64,000 nt of DNA from Boesenbergia rotunda (Eukaryota > Streptophyta > Magnoliopsida > Zingiberales > Zingiberaceae): assembly GCA_024364735.1 (NCBI GenBank), contig JAGFNQ010008275.1, forward strand, positions 97,676 to 161,675. Direction: 5' to 3'. The notes under the pieces were generated by a model that had not been told where the DNA came from, made no database searches, and was given only the letters and a program-made list of their open reading frames with translations. Position 1 is the first letter of the stretch, and every line of letters begins with the position of its first letter. This document shows, in pieces, positions 24,537 to 36,043 of this stretch. The translations under genes and the position numbers were made by a program.

Positions 24537-26729
24537 TTAACAGGAAGGAAGATCCTTGGGCGGCGGCGGAAGCGATTCATTCGGGCCGTCACCATCGTCG
24601 ACGACGAACGCCATCTTTAGCCCCCATGTGGTGTGCACCTCGAAATGGCAGTGCAAGAACCAGACGCCTGCACATTGAATTAATTTGACTTCGATGGAAT
24701 CGATTCAAGGTCTAGCTAGTAGCATGCAGGAAATGCATCGAACGGGCCGGCCGGAGAAGTAAATATATTTGACGTACCTGGGTTGTTGGCTATGAATCTG
24801 ATGGCGATCCAGCCGCCGGCGGGGACAGCCATGGTGTTCCTCTCGACCGGGTCGACGAGGTTAAACTTGGCCGGGGACTCGGTGGGGTCGTAGTTACCTG
24901 TGCCCCTCCCGACGACGAAGAAGTTGTGGCCATGGAGATGAACGGGGTGACTTTCCGGCCCGATGATGCCCGTGTCCTGCAGCACGAGCTGAACAGACGC
25001 GTTGTACGGCAGCCTGTACAGCCTCGTCCCGTTCATGGTCTGCGTATTGTTTGGCCCGCTGCCGGTGTAGTTAAACGCCACCGGCGGCTGACCGGGGAAG
25101 TCGTCGGTGAACACCCCGCTCACGTTGAAGTAGTGCGCCTGGAGCAGCGCCGTGGTCGGCATGGTGAACGTCACGTTGTTCAAGCCCGCCACAATTCTGA
25201 TCCCGTTGACGCAGCTCGCGCACAGGTTCGTGCCCATCCCCACCGTGAACATCAGCGACCGGTCCACCGACGACGGCACCCGCGACGGGTACGCCCCTGA
25301 GTTCAGGCTGCGCAGGGCGTCGAGGAAGCCGGAAGCGGTGGTGGTGGAGTTCTGCGCGGGGAGCACGGTGGCGGTGAGCGAGGCGGTGGGGGCCGTGTTA
25401 GCGTACTGCAACGTGGCCGTGGCGGTTCTGTTGTCGACCGCGACGAGGGGCGAGTCGGAGAACGGGGAGGCGGTGACGAGATAGCGGCCGCCTCTGCTTT
25501 GGTCGGCGGAGAAGAGGACGTTGGTGGTCTGGCCGGGGGTGATAAGGATGGTGTCAGTGGCTAAGGGCTTGACATAGGTCGCGTCGACCTCGACGACGGT
25601 GAGCCGGTGGCCGGCGACCTTGAAGAAGAGGTTCTCATTGAGCGCGGCATTGACGAGGCGGAGCAAGTACGTCTTCCCTTGCTCCACCACCAACGTGAAT
25701 CCATCTGCAATCTCCACAATTAAGGGCATTCATTCAACATTAATTAGACGAAATCTAATATTAACCTTTTGCGGAGGAAGGGCAGGTGGAAACAGGGCCG
25801 CCGGCGTAGCCATTAATGGTGTGTGAGTCGGAAACGTTGGGGCCTCGCCCTGATTTAAGAGCTTCATTGATGACGGCTTCGGTGTCTGATTTCCACCACT
25901 CCGCTGATCATCCACCGGCCGGCCAGTTCATACGACGACGTGTTAATCGTAACAAAATTAAGTCTTTAATTTCTTGTGATGCGACAATTAACATTGATTA
26001 CCCAAGACGAGGATGGATTCTTCATCGGGGGCGGGGAAGGGATACGGGACGCCCAGCTCGGGGAGGATGACGATGGCGCCATGGACGGTGGCTCGAAGCC
26101 AGAGGACGTGGGCGTGCCAGAGCAAGGTGCCGCGCTGGCCGGTGATGGTGAAGTTGTAAACGAAGCTGCCTCCCGGACGGATGGGGCACTGGGTTATGTA
26201 CGCCGGACCGTCGTGCCACGCCGTGAGCAGCTGCCTCACGCCATGCCTGCTTGATTGAAGAGGAAGGTTAGGAAGCTAATTAATTAAGCATTTGCTTGAA
26301 GCAAGCAAATCAAATTAAGGCGTTGGGTGAAACGGTATATCGATCGATCGATCGATCGAGCAGTCAGGATCGAGGAGAAAGGGACAGAGATGGGCAACCA
26401 ACCAGTGGATGGTCACGTTGCGATCGACGTGGTTGACGACCTTGACGACGACGTTGTCTCCTTCGCGAGCGTAGAGAGTTGGGCCGGGGAACTTGCCGTT
26501 GACGGTGACGATGGATTTGGTGGAGCAAAGCCGAGTGTAATTCTTCTCGATCACCTGCACCAGTAATATTTTTTCATCCCCATCGATCCCCATACTTAAT
26601 TTTCCATTAAGCAGTACTAGCCATACTCACATTGAACTTGTAGTGCCTTGTTCTTCCTTCACTCGCCAAAGGCAGTAGAAACAACACCACAACAAGAACC
26701 CTAACATTCCAAGAACAAATTACCTCCAT
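24537..26729 (-). CDS. Laccase (multicopper oxidase), six exons
   Basis: Laccases are secreted p-diphenol:O2 oxidoreductases that couple monolignol and flavonoid radical formation to reduction of O2 to water in the cell wall. Exons on the minus strand: 26729-26631, 26554-26403, 26246-26002, 25903-25766, 25704-24778 and 24667-24537; every intron is GT-AG and all phases join to 563 residues. Exon 2 (152 bp) and exon 3 (245 bp) have lengths common in plant laccases. Residues 1-25 form a signal peptide. Copper ligands are complete: HWH (83-85), HAH (128-130), HPVHLH (464-469) and HCHFEVH (526-532), with Leu537 in the axial type-1 position. Several N-x-S/T sites fit secretion. The closest laccase subgroup cannot be set without alignment. 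No defect is seen. Confidence 0.95.
26337..26360. repeat. (ATCG)n microsatellite in laccase intron 2
   Basis: Five to six tandem ATCG units inside the intron between the HWH exon and the HAH exon. Confidence 0.85.
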
Positions 26730-26850
26730 TGCTCAAGCCTCTGATCACTGTATATTTGGGTAGCTAGTGAGAAATATAAATATATTTTGGTTCTTAATTA
26801 ACTCTGTGCATGTATCGACCATGCTCCTCGAGATTATAAAGAGCAACGGA
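26730..26850 (-). promoter_or_regulatory. Laccase core promoter and 5' leader
   Basis: On the minus strand a TATA-like TATATTTATA lies at about 26777-26788, some 50 bp from the ATG, and a second candidate CTTTATAAT at about 26833-26841, roughly 105 bp away. Either could set the transcription start. No distinctive operator is visible. Confidence 0.4.
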
Positions 26851-28719
26851 ATGGAGTTTTAGCTGCCATGTCATTGTAAATTTAGGTAGAGGAGACTTGG
26901 TAAACAAGGTGTGGGTGGCATGCATGAGCATTGTACCACCATGGCTACATCTGGATTACTTGAATTCCACATAAAGGTAAGTTTCATGTGTACATCAAAT
27001 GTTTTCCGCTACAGAAAAATAATATATGTAATTGGTTCCTTTTTATGGGTGTATATTTGCCTTTGTGAGTACTTGCGAAAGGTTTGGCTTTGGTTGTTCA
27101 TTGGCTTAAAAATCTTTCATTATTCTGATATTAATTAGTACACTGTCTTGCAGATGGAACTTTAATAGTTAGAATAGTCCTTGCCTTCCCGGTGAGATTG
27201 CTTATAGCTAGGGCCAATTTCATAAATAGCAGTAAGGATTTTATGTTTTACTCAAATAACATTTATGTCAGTTTGATTTTGTAGTTGCTAAGCCATTTTA
27301 ATTAATCCAAAACTGTTAATTGTAATTATAATTATAATTGATATGTTGATTTAATCTATTGGAAATGCAGCAAATCGTATTCAATTATTTCGTTGAGAAA
27401 GTAAGTGTATAGAATATAGATTAGTTTATATTCATTTTATTCATTATATGCGGAGGTTTGAATGATGATCTTTAATGGTTAACTGTAAATATTTGTATTC
27501 GAGTTAAACTCAAATTCTTTCGACTAATTCGATTACATATATATTGATGCAGGATCATGAATTTTTATTATTATTTTTTGATAACTTTTATATTTTGATA
27601 ATTTTTTATATTTTAGATTTTTTTTTTAAATTTGAATAGGTTTAGATTTTAAAATGGTAAATATTTTTCCTTATTGTTAATATGAATTTAATTTCTTTCA
27701 TTACAAATTAGGAATTAAGGTCTATATGTTAGTATTTACTTATTTTCTTTGGTTTTAAGATTGGAGTATATAAGTATGTATTAAGTGGCAAAAGAATTAA
27801 TCCTCTATCATGAATAAAATTTCTTTTTTATCGAAAAATCTGGAGGACAATTATTATCTCTTCTTATCTTCTTCTCAAATTCCATCATCTTGTTAGATTA
27901 TAGGATAATCGCTATCCTATCCGATATCAATTGGTATCAAAGTTAGCAATGTCCAATTGAGGAAGTCGAGCATTAAATTCCATGGAAGGATGTTGTGGTC
28001 GTGGTCACGGTTGCAATAATAGACAAATTCTGATTGAGGAAGTCAAATACTGTGAAAATGATTGAAAATTGAGAATTTACATAGATAAGTTATAGATTTA
28101 ACCGAGCATGTGTATATTACGGTTTTGCAAAGGTAAGTTGTCAATTTAACCCAGCATATATCTGCAGTGATACAAAATCTTAAAGATCGTGAGTTACATG
28201 ATTGAGACATGGAGATCTCGAATTTCGAGTTGATCCGCTCAGAATTTTTTTATATGTAACATATAGATAATCTTGTTGATTAGATTAATAAAATAGAGTG
28301 GTTCTTCGATTATAAATATATTCCTGATCGAATGAAGATACAATTAATTATCATCATAAAAGTTGAGCATTAGTACGGTGAGAGTACTTGCAGCACATAT
28401 GAGATAGGCTGGATGAGACCAACCAGGATTAGAAAAAAATGAATAATCGTTTTCTTTCTTTCGATTACATTTAGACATTATTTCAACCGCCTCAGACTTT
28501 GAAATGAGGTGCGAGATTGATCGATGAGTCTCTGGAGAACACCGAAGGTCGTGGTAAGGAAAAAGAGGAATCGTATCAGCCCAACGACCTTATAAGGCGT
28601 TACGTTTTCAGCCAAAGTAAAATAAAGATTTATGTAATGATGAAACGTTTGGAAAAAATAGTTATTCAAACCAGGACAGAACACAAGAAAGGAGGAGAAG
28701 AGAATCCAATATTAAGCTT
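26851..28719. other. AT-rich intergenic DNA upstream of laccase
   Basis: No convincing gene. At about 27930-27955 'ATCAATTGGTATCAAAGTTAG' resembles an eroded Met-tRNA primer-binding site following an LTR end, so part of this is probably old copia debris. Confidence 0.5.
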
Positions 28720-29830
28720 GTAAGAACGAAACTGATCCGGTCGGATAGATTCGCCCGGTCCAATAGGATGGCTTAAGGCAAACACACAGGCAGGGTCAGG
28801 ATCGAATGCAACCAATAGGTTGACCGGGCAGGGGCTCATCTTCTGTTCCTGTGATCGAGCTCCGGTCGGCCACACCCATCGCCCGACCGGACGGTCGGGC
28901 ACCCAAGAACGTCTCGCCCCACCCCAGGGAGTCAGCTTACATTCTGGTAACCGAGCACCGGTCGGCCACACCCGGTCGGGTGACCGGATGGTCGGGCGAC
29001 CAAGAATGTCTTGCCCCACCCCAGGGAGTCAGCTTACGTTCTGGTGATCGAGCGACGATCAGCCACACTCGGTCGGCCGACCGGACGGTCGGGCATCGAA
29101 GAACGGCTCGCCCCACCCGAGGAAGTCAGCCTACGTTCTGGTAACCGAACCCCGGTCGGCCACACCTAGTCGGCTGATCGGAAGGTCGGGCACCCAAGAA
29201 CGACTGGCTCCACTCAAGGGATCATCTCATGTCCTAACGATCGAGTGTTGGTTGGTCACCCCCCCCCCCCCCCCTCCACCCCCACCCCGATCAACCGACT
29301 GGGCTGGATGGGGTTACGGAGCAGAGCTGAGTGATAAAGGAAGCAAGGATGAATCTCTGCAATTAGAACCATTTAATGAGGATTAGATATAGTCGAGTAC
29401 GAACAGATTCATAGAATCCCGTCATTATAAGGAAGGGACATCGACCGTGAGCACGCCCTCCCATACATTAGGCACTAATGCCGAAGGTGGACTGTGAATG
29501 ACCATCTGACAGCTCAATCTAGCCCTCGGGAAGGCTGAATCTGCCAAAAGATTGAGTCATTTATGAGAGAAGATGACAAAGGCAGGAGGGAGATCTCCCG
29601 CCCTATATAAGGATCGCCTGAAGCTCTGAGAAGGGGATTGACTTCTCCAGGATTGCTACCTCCTTGCTCCTCAAACACAGCGGACTTTGTTCAGGCTCCG
29701 AAGCATTCGACCCGCACTCGGGCCTTCGGTCTGACCAGATGTTCACCTACGATTCATCCGTCTTGCAGCATTGTCCGTATGAGAACCTTCTCTGCTTGCC
29801 GACAAGAAAGAAACAATAGAAAGCACTGCC
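28720..29830 (+). repeat. LTR-like segment with 97-bp tandem repeats and TATA box
   Basis: The segment opens near TGTAAGAACG (28721), holds four to five GC-rich tandem units (28851-29245), a run of 16 C residues (29259-29274) and a TATA box CTATATAAGG at about 29603. This layout is usual for plant gypsy LTRs. Neither the 3' end nor a target duplication could be located. Confidence 0.5.
28851..29245 (+). repeat. Four to five ~97-bp tandem repeats
   Basis: Units start with GTGATCGAGC or GTAACCGAGC at about 28851, 28947, 29044, 29141 and (partial) 29235. Each holds a 'CGGTCGGCCACAC' and 'GACGGTCGGGCA' core and ends in 'AGTCAGCTTACGTTCTG'. Spacing is 96-97 bp. Confidence 0.9.
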
Positions 29831-30061
29831 AAGAGAAGCAAAAACAGATTCCTGATAACCACACACAAAATCTTGATGCTGATATTGTTGCATTACTTGA
29901 CAGTGGAAGTACATAATTTACAAGGCTGATGAAGCAGAAATGTTTGTTGGATACGATTTTGTAAAGCAAAATTTTGATGTCATCGATCGTTGAAAGTCAA
30001 GTTTGACTTCAAAATCGAAATCTACGTTTCGCGTAGATAAATTTGGACTATTAATTTGCTC
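29831..30061. other. Intergenic DNA with a possible retropepsin scrap
   Basis: Around 29864-29914 the plus strand reads 'DADIVALLDSGST' before a stop, resembling the active-site strand of an LTR-element protease. It is too short to classify. Confidence 0.25.
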
Positions 30062-30483
30062 AAAACCTGTCACGTCCCCAGAGGCACATACTTACTCGAA
30101 AATCGGGCAGCATCTCCCCTGTACGGCGGACAAGTTGGGATAAATATACATACACTCCAAACTCAAAAGATGGCTCAGTCATCATAACAGGAATAAAACA
30201 TCACCACACAGTTATAAATAAGATAACGGGTGGCTCAGCCACCTTAAACATAAACGAAACTACAACCCAAAGAGAACTCAAATGTCTCTGATAACGACAA
30301 AACCCAATAACAAATAAAATACAACTTTACCAAGTACTGAAAACAAAACATCTAAACCAAATACGGAAAAATAACTCAACTCTGGGGACTGGCAACTGGA
30401 CCCTCTCCCGGCTCCAAGAAATGCAACTACCTACTATCTGAAACAAAAAGAGAAAGCAGGGATGGTGAGTAGGGATGGAAATA

Positions 30484-30665
30484 GGCCAGGCGGCCTGTCA
30501 GGGGCCTGTGGCATAGCCTGGCCTGGCCTGGACTGTTAAAAATTAAAATAATAAGCAGACCATTTTGAAAGCCTGTTTTACTTATCAGGCCAGGCCCAGG
30601 CTCAATATAAAGCCTATAAAGCCTGACAGGCCGGCCAGGGTCTGTTAAATATGTATTCTATAAAT
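30484..30665 (+). repeat. Left subterminal GGCCTG/CAGGCC repeats of the hAT
   Basis: Multiple 'GGCCTG', 'CAGGCC' and 'AGCCTG' motifs in both orientations next to the terminal repeat. Such subterminal repeats are transposase-binding sites in characterised hAT elements. Confidence 0.7.
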
Positions 30666-31538
30666 TAATAAATATCAAAATGTAAATGTAGGGATGGTAG
30701 GGTTTGATCCCTGGACGCCGGAGTAAGCAAATACCTATTCACACTCACCTAACCACCAGATCAGTAATATGTTTTGATTATAGCATTCATATTTTATATA
30801 TTTATATGTTAATTTTATCTCAATATCAACAAAGCAAACCCTATTTTTCCCACTCGATGCGAAGAGGATTGAATACCCGTTCGGCTTTCCCCCTTTCCTT
30901 CCTTCTTCACTGTGCCGCCTCCACAACTCCACTGCCACTTCGATTTTCTGTTGTTGCATGGCGTTGTAAGCCTCCTCGGCGTGACGGCGTCGCCCTGCTC
31001 TACTCCGCGTCGCCCTGCTCTGCTCCGCGTCAAGTCGCTCTGTTCTGCGTCGCTCTATTCCGCGTCGCTCTGCTGTTGCAAGCTCGCCCTTCTTTGCAAC
31101 CACAACATCCTGGAAAGAACAGAGTGAGAAAAGGTTGGACTTTCCCAGTCTATGAAATCTCTGCTCTCCGAATTTAGTCTTAGGCTTTTCTTTAGGTTTA
31201 ATCAACTAAGTTTAGCTTAGGTCCTTGTTCTTGTTCTCTTGTTCATGTTCTTCTGTGCGTAGGTGCCTGCTGCAAGCCTCAATCACTCGTCGTAGCTGTT
31301 GCAAGCCTACAACCGCATCACCTGCAGCCATATCGCCAAAGCTCCTTGTTGTTTTGTTGGGTTTTGGATCTGTTTTAAGTATGTCTCAAGCCTTAACTCT
31401 CAACCACATTATAGATCGCTATTATGATTGAGTTTATATTTATGAAAATATACATCAATGGTAGCATTTTGAATCAGATTGTCTATTTCTTGCCCATGCT
31501 AACAAACAACATTGAATTTTATATTACAGGTCTAGTTA

Positions 31539-33576
31539 ATGTCATCTAATTTTGAGAGTGAAACAATGTCATCTAGTTCTGCTCCTCCCAATGCTAATGA
31601 GGTTAGTCAACCAACACCAACACCAATGCCAACAGATTCAAGTCAACAAACTAATGATCAAAATGATGGAGATGATAGTGTCATCAAGAAGAAGAGGCGG
31701 AAAACCTCACCAATTTGGGATGAGTTTGATCAAGTTGAACATTCTGAAGAGGTAAAAGCTATTTGCAAGTATTGCAAACATGCATTCTCTTACTCTGGAA
31801 AGGGAAAGGGAGCTAGCACTGCGCATCTCTGGAGACATTCCAAAGTTTGCTTACAAAGGAGGTTGCATCTTGCTTCACAACAGAAACAACCCATCATTCC
31901 ATTTCAACCTTCCAATTTGAGTATCAATCCATTTGTGGCCCCGGGTGCTAGATATTCTAATGAGAAGATGAGACAAATAATTGCTACTGCAGTCATGGTA
32001 CATGAGCATCCTTTTAACATTGTTGAGGATGAAGTTTGGATGTGGGGCTTTCAGTATGCAAATTCTGAATTTCAAAAGATTTCTCGCAAAACAGCTAGAA
32101 GTGATTGCTTAGCTATTTATGAGGCAGAGAAGAAGCAATTGAAGGTCTTGTTACAAAGTGTGAGCAAGATCAGTTTGACTACTGATATGTGGAGATCAAG
32201 TCACCAAGTAGCTGAATACATGGTTATCACGGGGCACTTTATTGATGCAGGATGGAATCTTCAAAAAAGGAGTTCTAAGTTTTGTGAAAGTGCCTGCTCC
32301 AAGACGTGGAATTGATGTGGCAGATGCTATTTTCAAATGTTTAAAGACTTGGGGAATTGAAAATAAGGTGTTTTCAGTATCAGTTGATAATGCTTCCTAT
32401 AATGATTCATGTCTAAGGGCTCTTAAGGATAGCATATCAGATAGTAGTTCATTACCTGCAAGTGGTAGCTTGTTTCATGTCAGATGTTGTGCACACATTT
32501 TAAACTTATTGGTGCAAGATGACCTTGGTAGAATTAAGGGCATTATTTATAATGTTCGTGAGAGTGTCAAGTATGTCAATTATAATGATTCCGGGCTAAA
32601 ATCATTTTGTGATATTGTTGAGCAAAAACGTTTGAAAGAGAAGAAGCTGATCATTGATTGTCCAACAAGGTCGAATTCTACTTATAAGATGTTATCTGCT
32701 GCATTGAAGTTCAAGAGTGTTTTTCCTGCTTACAAGGAACGAGAGCCACACTATAACTATGCACCATCAGAGGAGGATTGGAAGAAAGTTGAGAAGATTT
32801 GTAAACTTCTAGAGGTGTTCGATTTGGCCACTCATGTCATTTCAGGTAGTGATTACCCTACTGCAAATTTATATCTTCCTGAAGTTTGGAGAGTGAAACA
32901 AGTAATTGACAATGCCATAGAGAATGATGATTTCTTCATGAGAGACATGGCAATTTCAATGAAGGAAAAATTTGACAAATATTGGGGGGAATGCAATATG
33001 GTAATGGCCCTCGCAAGCATTTTGGATCCTAGATGCAAATTATATGTTATTAATTATTGTTTTCCTTTGATTTATAAACCTGATTATGTGGCTTCTGAGA
33101 ATGTGGATAAAGTGATAAACTGTTTACAATTAATGTATGCTGAGTATGTTGACAAGTATAGGGGAGAGACACCTACTAATCAGGAAATTAACATTAGTGG
33201 CAACAATTCTACCTCCAATGCTACTAGTTTTATAGTTACTGGATTTGACCAAATCATGAGTATTGTTCATGAAAAGCAAACAATCCCTCAAATGAAATCA
33301 GAATTGGAAGTTCACCTTGAGGAGGGTGTTTACATTCCTGAGGGTAGTTCTAGCTCCTTTAGTGCCTTGGAATGGTGGAAAAATAATAGCATCAAGTATA
33401 AGATCTTATCTAAAATGGCTACTGATGTATTAGCTATTCCTATTTCAACAGTAGCATCAGAGTCCACATTTAATGTTGAAGGAAGAGTTATAGATGAATA
33501 TCGTTCCAGATTAAATGAAGATTCAATTGAAGCACTTAATTGTGGTGGGGATTGGCTTCGCAACAAGTATGGTTAA
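31539..33576 (+). pseudogene. hAT transposase (BED zinc finger), one frameshift
   Basis: ATG at 31539 follows an intron-like acceptor (TATTACAG at 31522-31529). The first frame holds an acidic/Ser-rich start, a BED finger from about residue 56 ('SPIWDEF', 'CKYCKHAF', then His and Cys in 'HLWRHSKVC'), and 'LTTDMWRS', the start of the catalytic core. Near 32264-32272, at an A-rich run, the frame slips by one base; the second frame carries the rest of the core ('SVDNASYND', 'FHVRCCAHILNLLVQ', 'ILDPRCKL') and the dimerisation region ('PISTVASESTFNVEGRVIDE') to the stop at 33574. One extra base accounts for the break; a sequencing error or a real mutation are both possible. It resembles RICESLEEPER/DAYSLEEPER-type proteins. 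Acts in the nucleus on the element ends. Confidence 0.9.
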
Positions 33577-34583
33577 AGAAAAAACCAAAAGTATGGTTTG
33601 CAATTATTGTTTTTAATTGTTTAGATATTATCTTTTTCTTATAATTATTATTTGTTAAATTGTGCTATGATCTAATAATATATTTAATTTCTTATTCTTT
33701 AAGGTGTTCGAACAAGAAGAAGAAATTACATTGAAGATTTGATACTTTGCTCAGAAAGATCAACTTCACTTTGTCTTGGTTTGAATTGTTATGTGTTATT
33801 GTATTTGGATAATTTGAATTTTAGATATTTTGTCTATGTTGTGTGGAAGGTAGCATGTTCTCTATTATGTCTTTCTTATATGCTTTGTTATATGTTATTT
33901 GAATTGTTATGTGTTGTATTATTTTGTCTCTGTTTTGTATAACAATGTTTGGAATGAGTGGAGATAAATTTTCAGCCATGTCCTGAAGCTGCTTTTTTCA
34001 AAAAGTTGAAAGGTCTCCAGTCATGTGAGTTCTCCACTAAATGCAGCTAACATATATTTATAAGTTCTATACCAACAGTTGTTACATGTTTCACTTGATT
34101 GGTGTCACTAGATCAGAGCTCTTCTCTGCAGCGTACAGTGCAAACATGCTAAACTATGTCATTTGTTGCTTGTGCTTGTTTAGATTTAGAAAGTAACACT
34201 GTGATGCTATTTTTAGCTCTTGATTTGTAAGAACAAGTTCCCCTCTTGGTGATGCATCTTGTATCCCTGTTTTCAATGAACATGCTTAATTTCTACAGTT
34301 GAGCATATGTTGTTACTGTCTTCTTGTGATTTACCCTGAAGTCGTCGGCGTGAGCACATGCTTTCATATTAAAATATGAATGGTTCTCTCATTTGCTCTA
34401 TCTAAGATCTCATGCCTGTTATCTAAGCTAGCAGTTGATACAAGTTGTACTTGATAAAATGCAACCATTTTAAGTTATTCATATATTGGTTTTCGACTTA
34501 TTGCTTTGGTTGTTCCTTGCCATTCATTGCCATCTGATAAAATGTTTTTTCCTTATGCACACGACTGCAATCAATTTTATTAA
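33577..34583 (+). other. hAT internal non-coding DNA after the transposase
   Basis: Transposase 3' region followed by AT-rich, T-tract-containing sequence of intron character. It probably includes captured intron sequence upstream of the GIP1-like blocks. Confidence 0.5.
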
Positions 34584-36043
34584 ATATCCTTCATTTTGGT
34601 GCAAATACTTTTCATGAGGTCAAGAACAAACGTGACAAGAAAAAGGAGGTGTGCTTGCATGTTGTCTGCTAATTAATTATTAACAGATCTTCGGTAAAAA
34701 ACCACTTGCGGTCAACAATGACTGTTTCTAACTAAATTTATTGCCATCATTATCTCTATTCCTTTTCCCCATTTCACTATCTAGTGTTACCATTGGCTAT
34801 TGATGAAACATATGCACACATTTGGTTCATTCTTTGCAAACCATTGACAAATATTTTAGAAGTATGAATTCATGGATTGTTGGTTTACTAATTAAACTCG
34901 TGTATATTTTCTTATATCTAATTTTATATCCTTTTTGCACTTGTAGATTATGGTGCTGGTAAAGGTAAACCCATCAACAAGAAAGAAAATGGTAGTAGTA
35001 TTGCTCCTGTTTTGTCAGTTGTGGAATCTACAACAGTACCAAGCAACCCTACAAAAAGGCCAACAATTCAAAGGTAAGTTCTTCCTCAACATTCACTAGT
35101 AACATTGAATTTCTACTTCCCTGTTAAACTAGATCAGGATTTTTCTTTGTAAGACTATTCTACCATTCGTGCTTTGTTGCTATTAGATTTAATGAATCCT
35201 TTAATTTGTACATATATGTTTTTTTTTGAATTTATGAATTACTCTTGTTAGCTTGGCTGTTGTTAAAGGTTTTTTGGTCATTTGTTTTTCTTGCATCTTA
35301 TTTGGTTCAATATAAAGCATGCAAATTGGAAGCTGATATTTTCTCTCTTGGGACGCCATCATCAAACTGTATTAGTCCCTGTATGTCAGGGTTGACTAAT
35401 GAATATTTTCCCTCCATTGAGCTGCTGCATCCATGGCTCTATTGTTGTATATCCAAATCTCTTAAATCACTTTGTAACGGTCACTAAAATTTTCTTTGGT
35501 CTTCTGCTCCTTTCACCTGTAACTCTTATCTTCTTGTGTAATTAAAATCTATTTTTTTAAAAGATGTTCATACCATGCTAACTATGTTTTCTCATTTTAT
35601 CATCTACATAAATCATTTTAGTTAAGTGGCTTTTTAAATGACTGGTTGGAATGAAGAAATTCCTTGCTGCATGTATTATACAGCTATTGCACGTGTTTAT
35701 TATGATGCATGTGAGGAGTAGCTAACCAATTTTATCTAAGAGATGCCTAACTATTTAGGTTGCCAATTAATTGATAGTCATGCTTATCACTTGTGCTGAA
35801 ATATGCCACAATATGATTTTTCAAATAACTTTTTGAAGATAACTTTAGATAAACTACTACTAGTGTGCAGTCTGTTAGCATTGTGATTTTACTGCAGAAG
35901 TATATGTTCTAGATTATCATGATATCATGTCCTGTGATGTTCTGCTTAGCTTGTTGGATCAATAACGTTTAGGTTATTTGGAATCCCTGTGATCTCTTAT
36001 TTGTGGCTTTGTTTCCTGGCAGCACTTCTGCTTCCATGGGAAT

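Noticed and set aside
24926..25300. Plus-strand open frames across the laccase locus
   Set aside because: Antisense to laccase exon 5, whose sense frame encodes clear copper-binding motifs.
27930..27956. A second Met-tRNA primer-binding site
   Set aside because: TGGTATCAAAG differs from TGGTATCAGAG and no LTR pair, gag or TSD could be found around it; mentioned only as likely debris.
29259..29274. Run of 16 C residues as a functional G-quadruplex
   Set aside because: A simple homopolymer next to a C-rich stretch; likely slippage and prone to sequencing error, with no further evidence.
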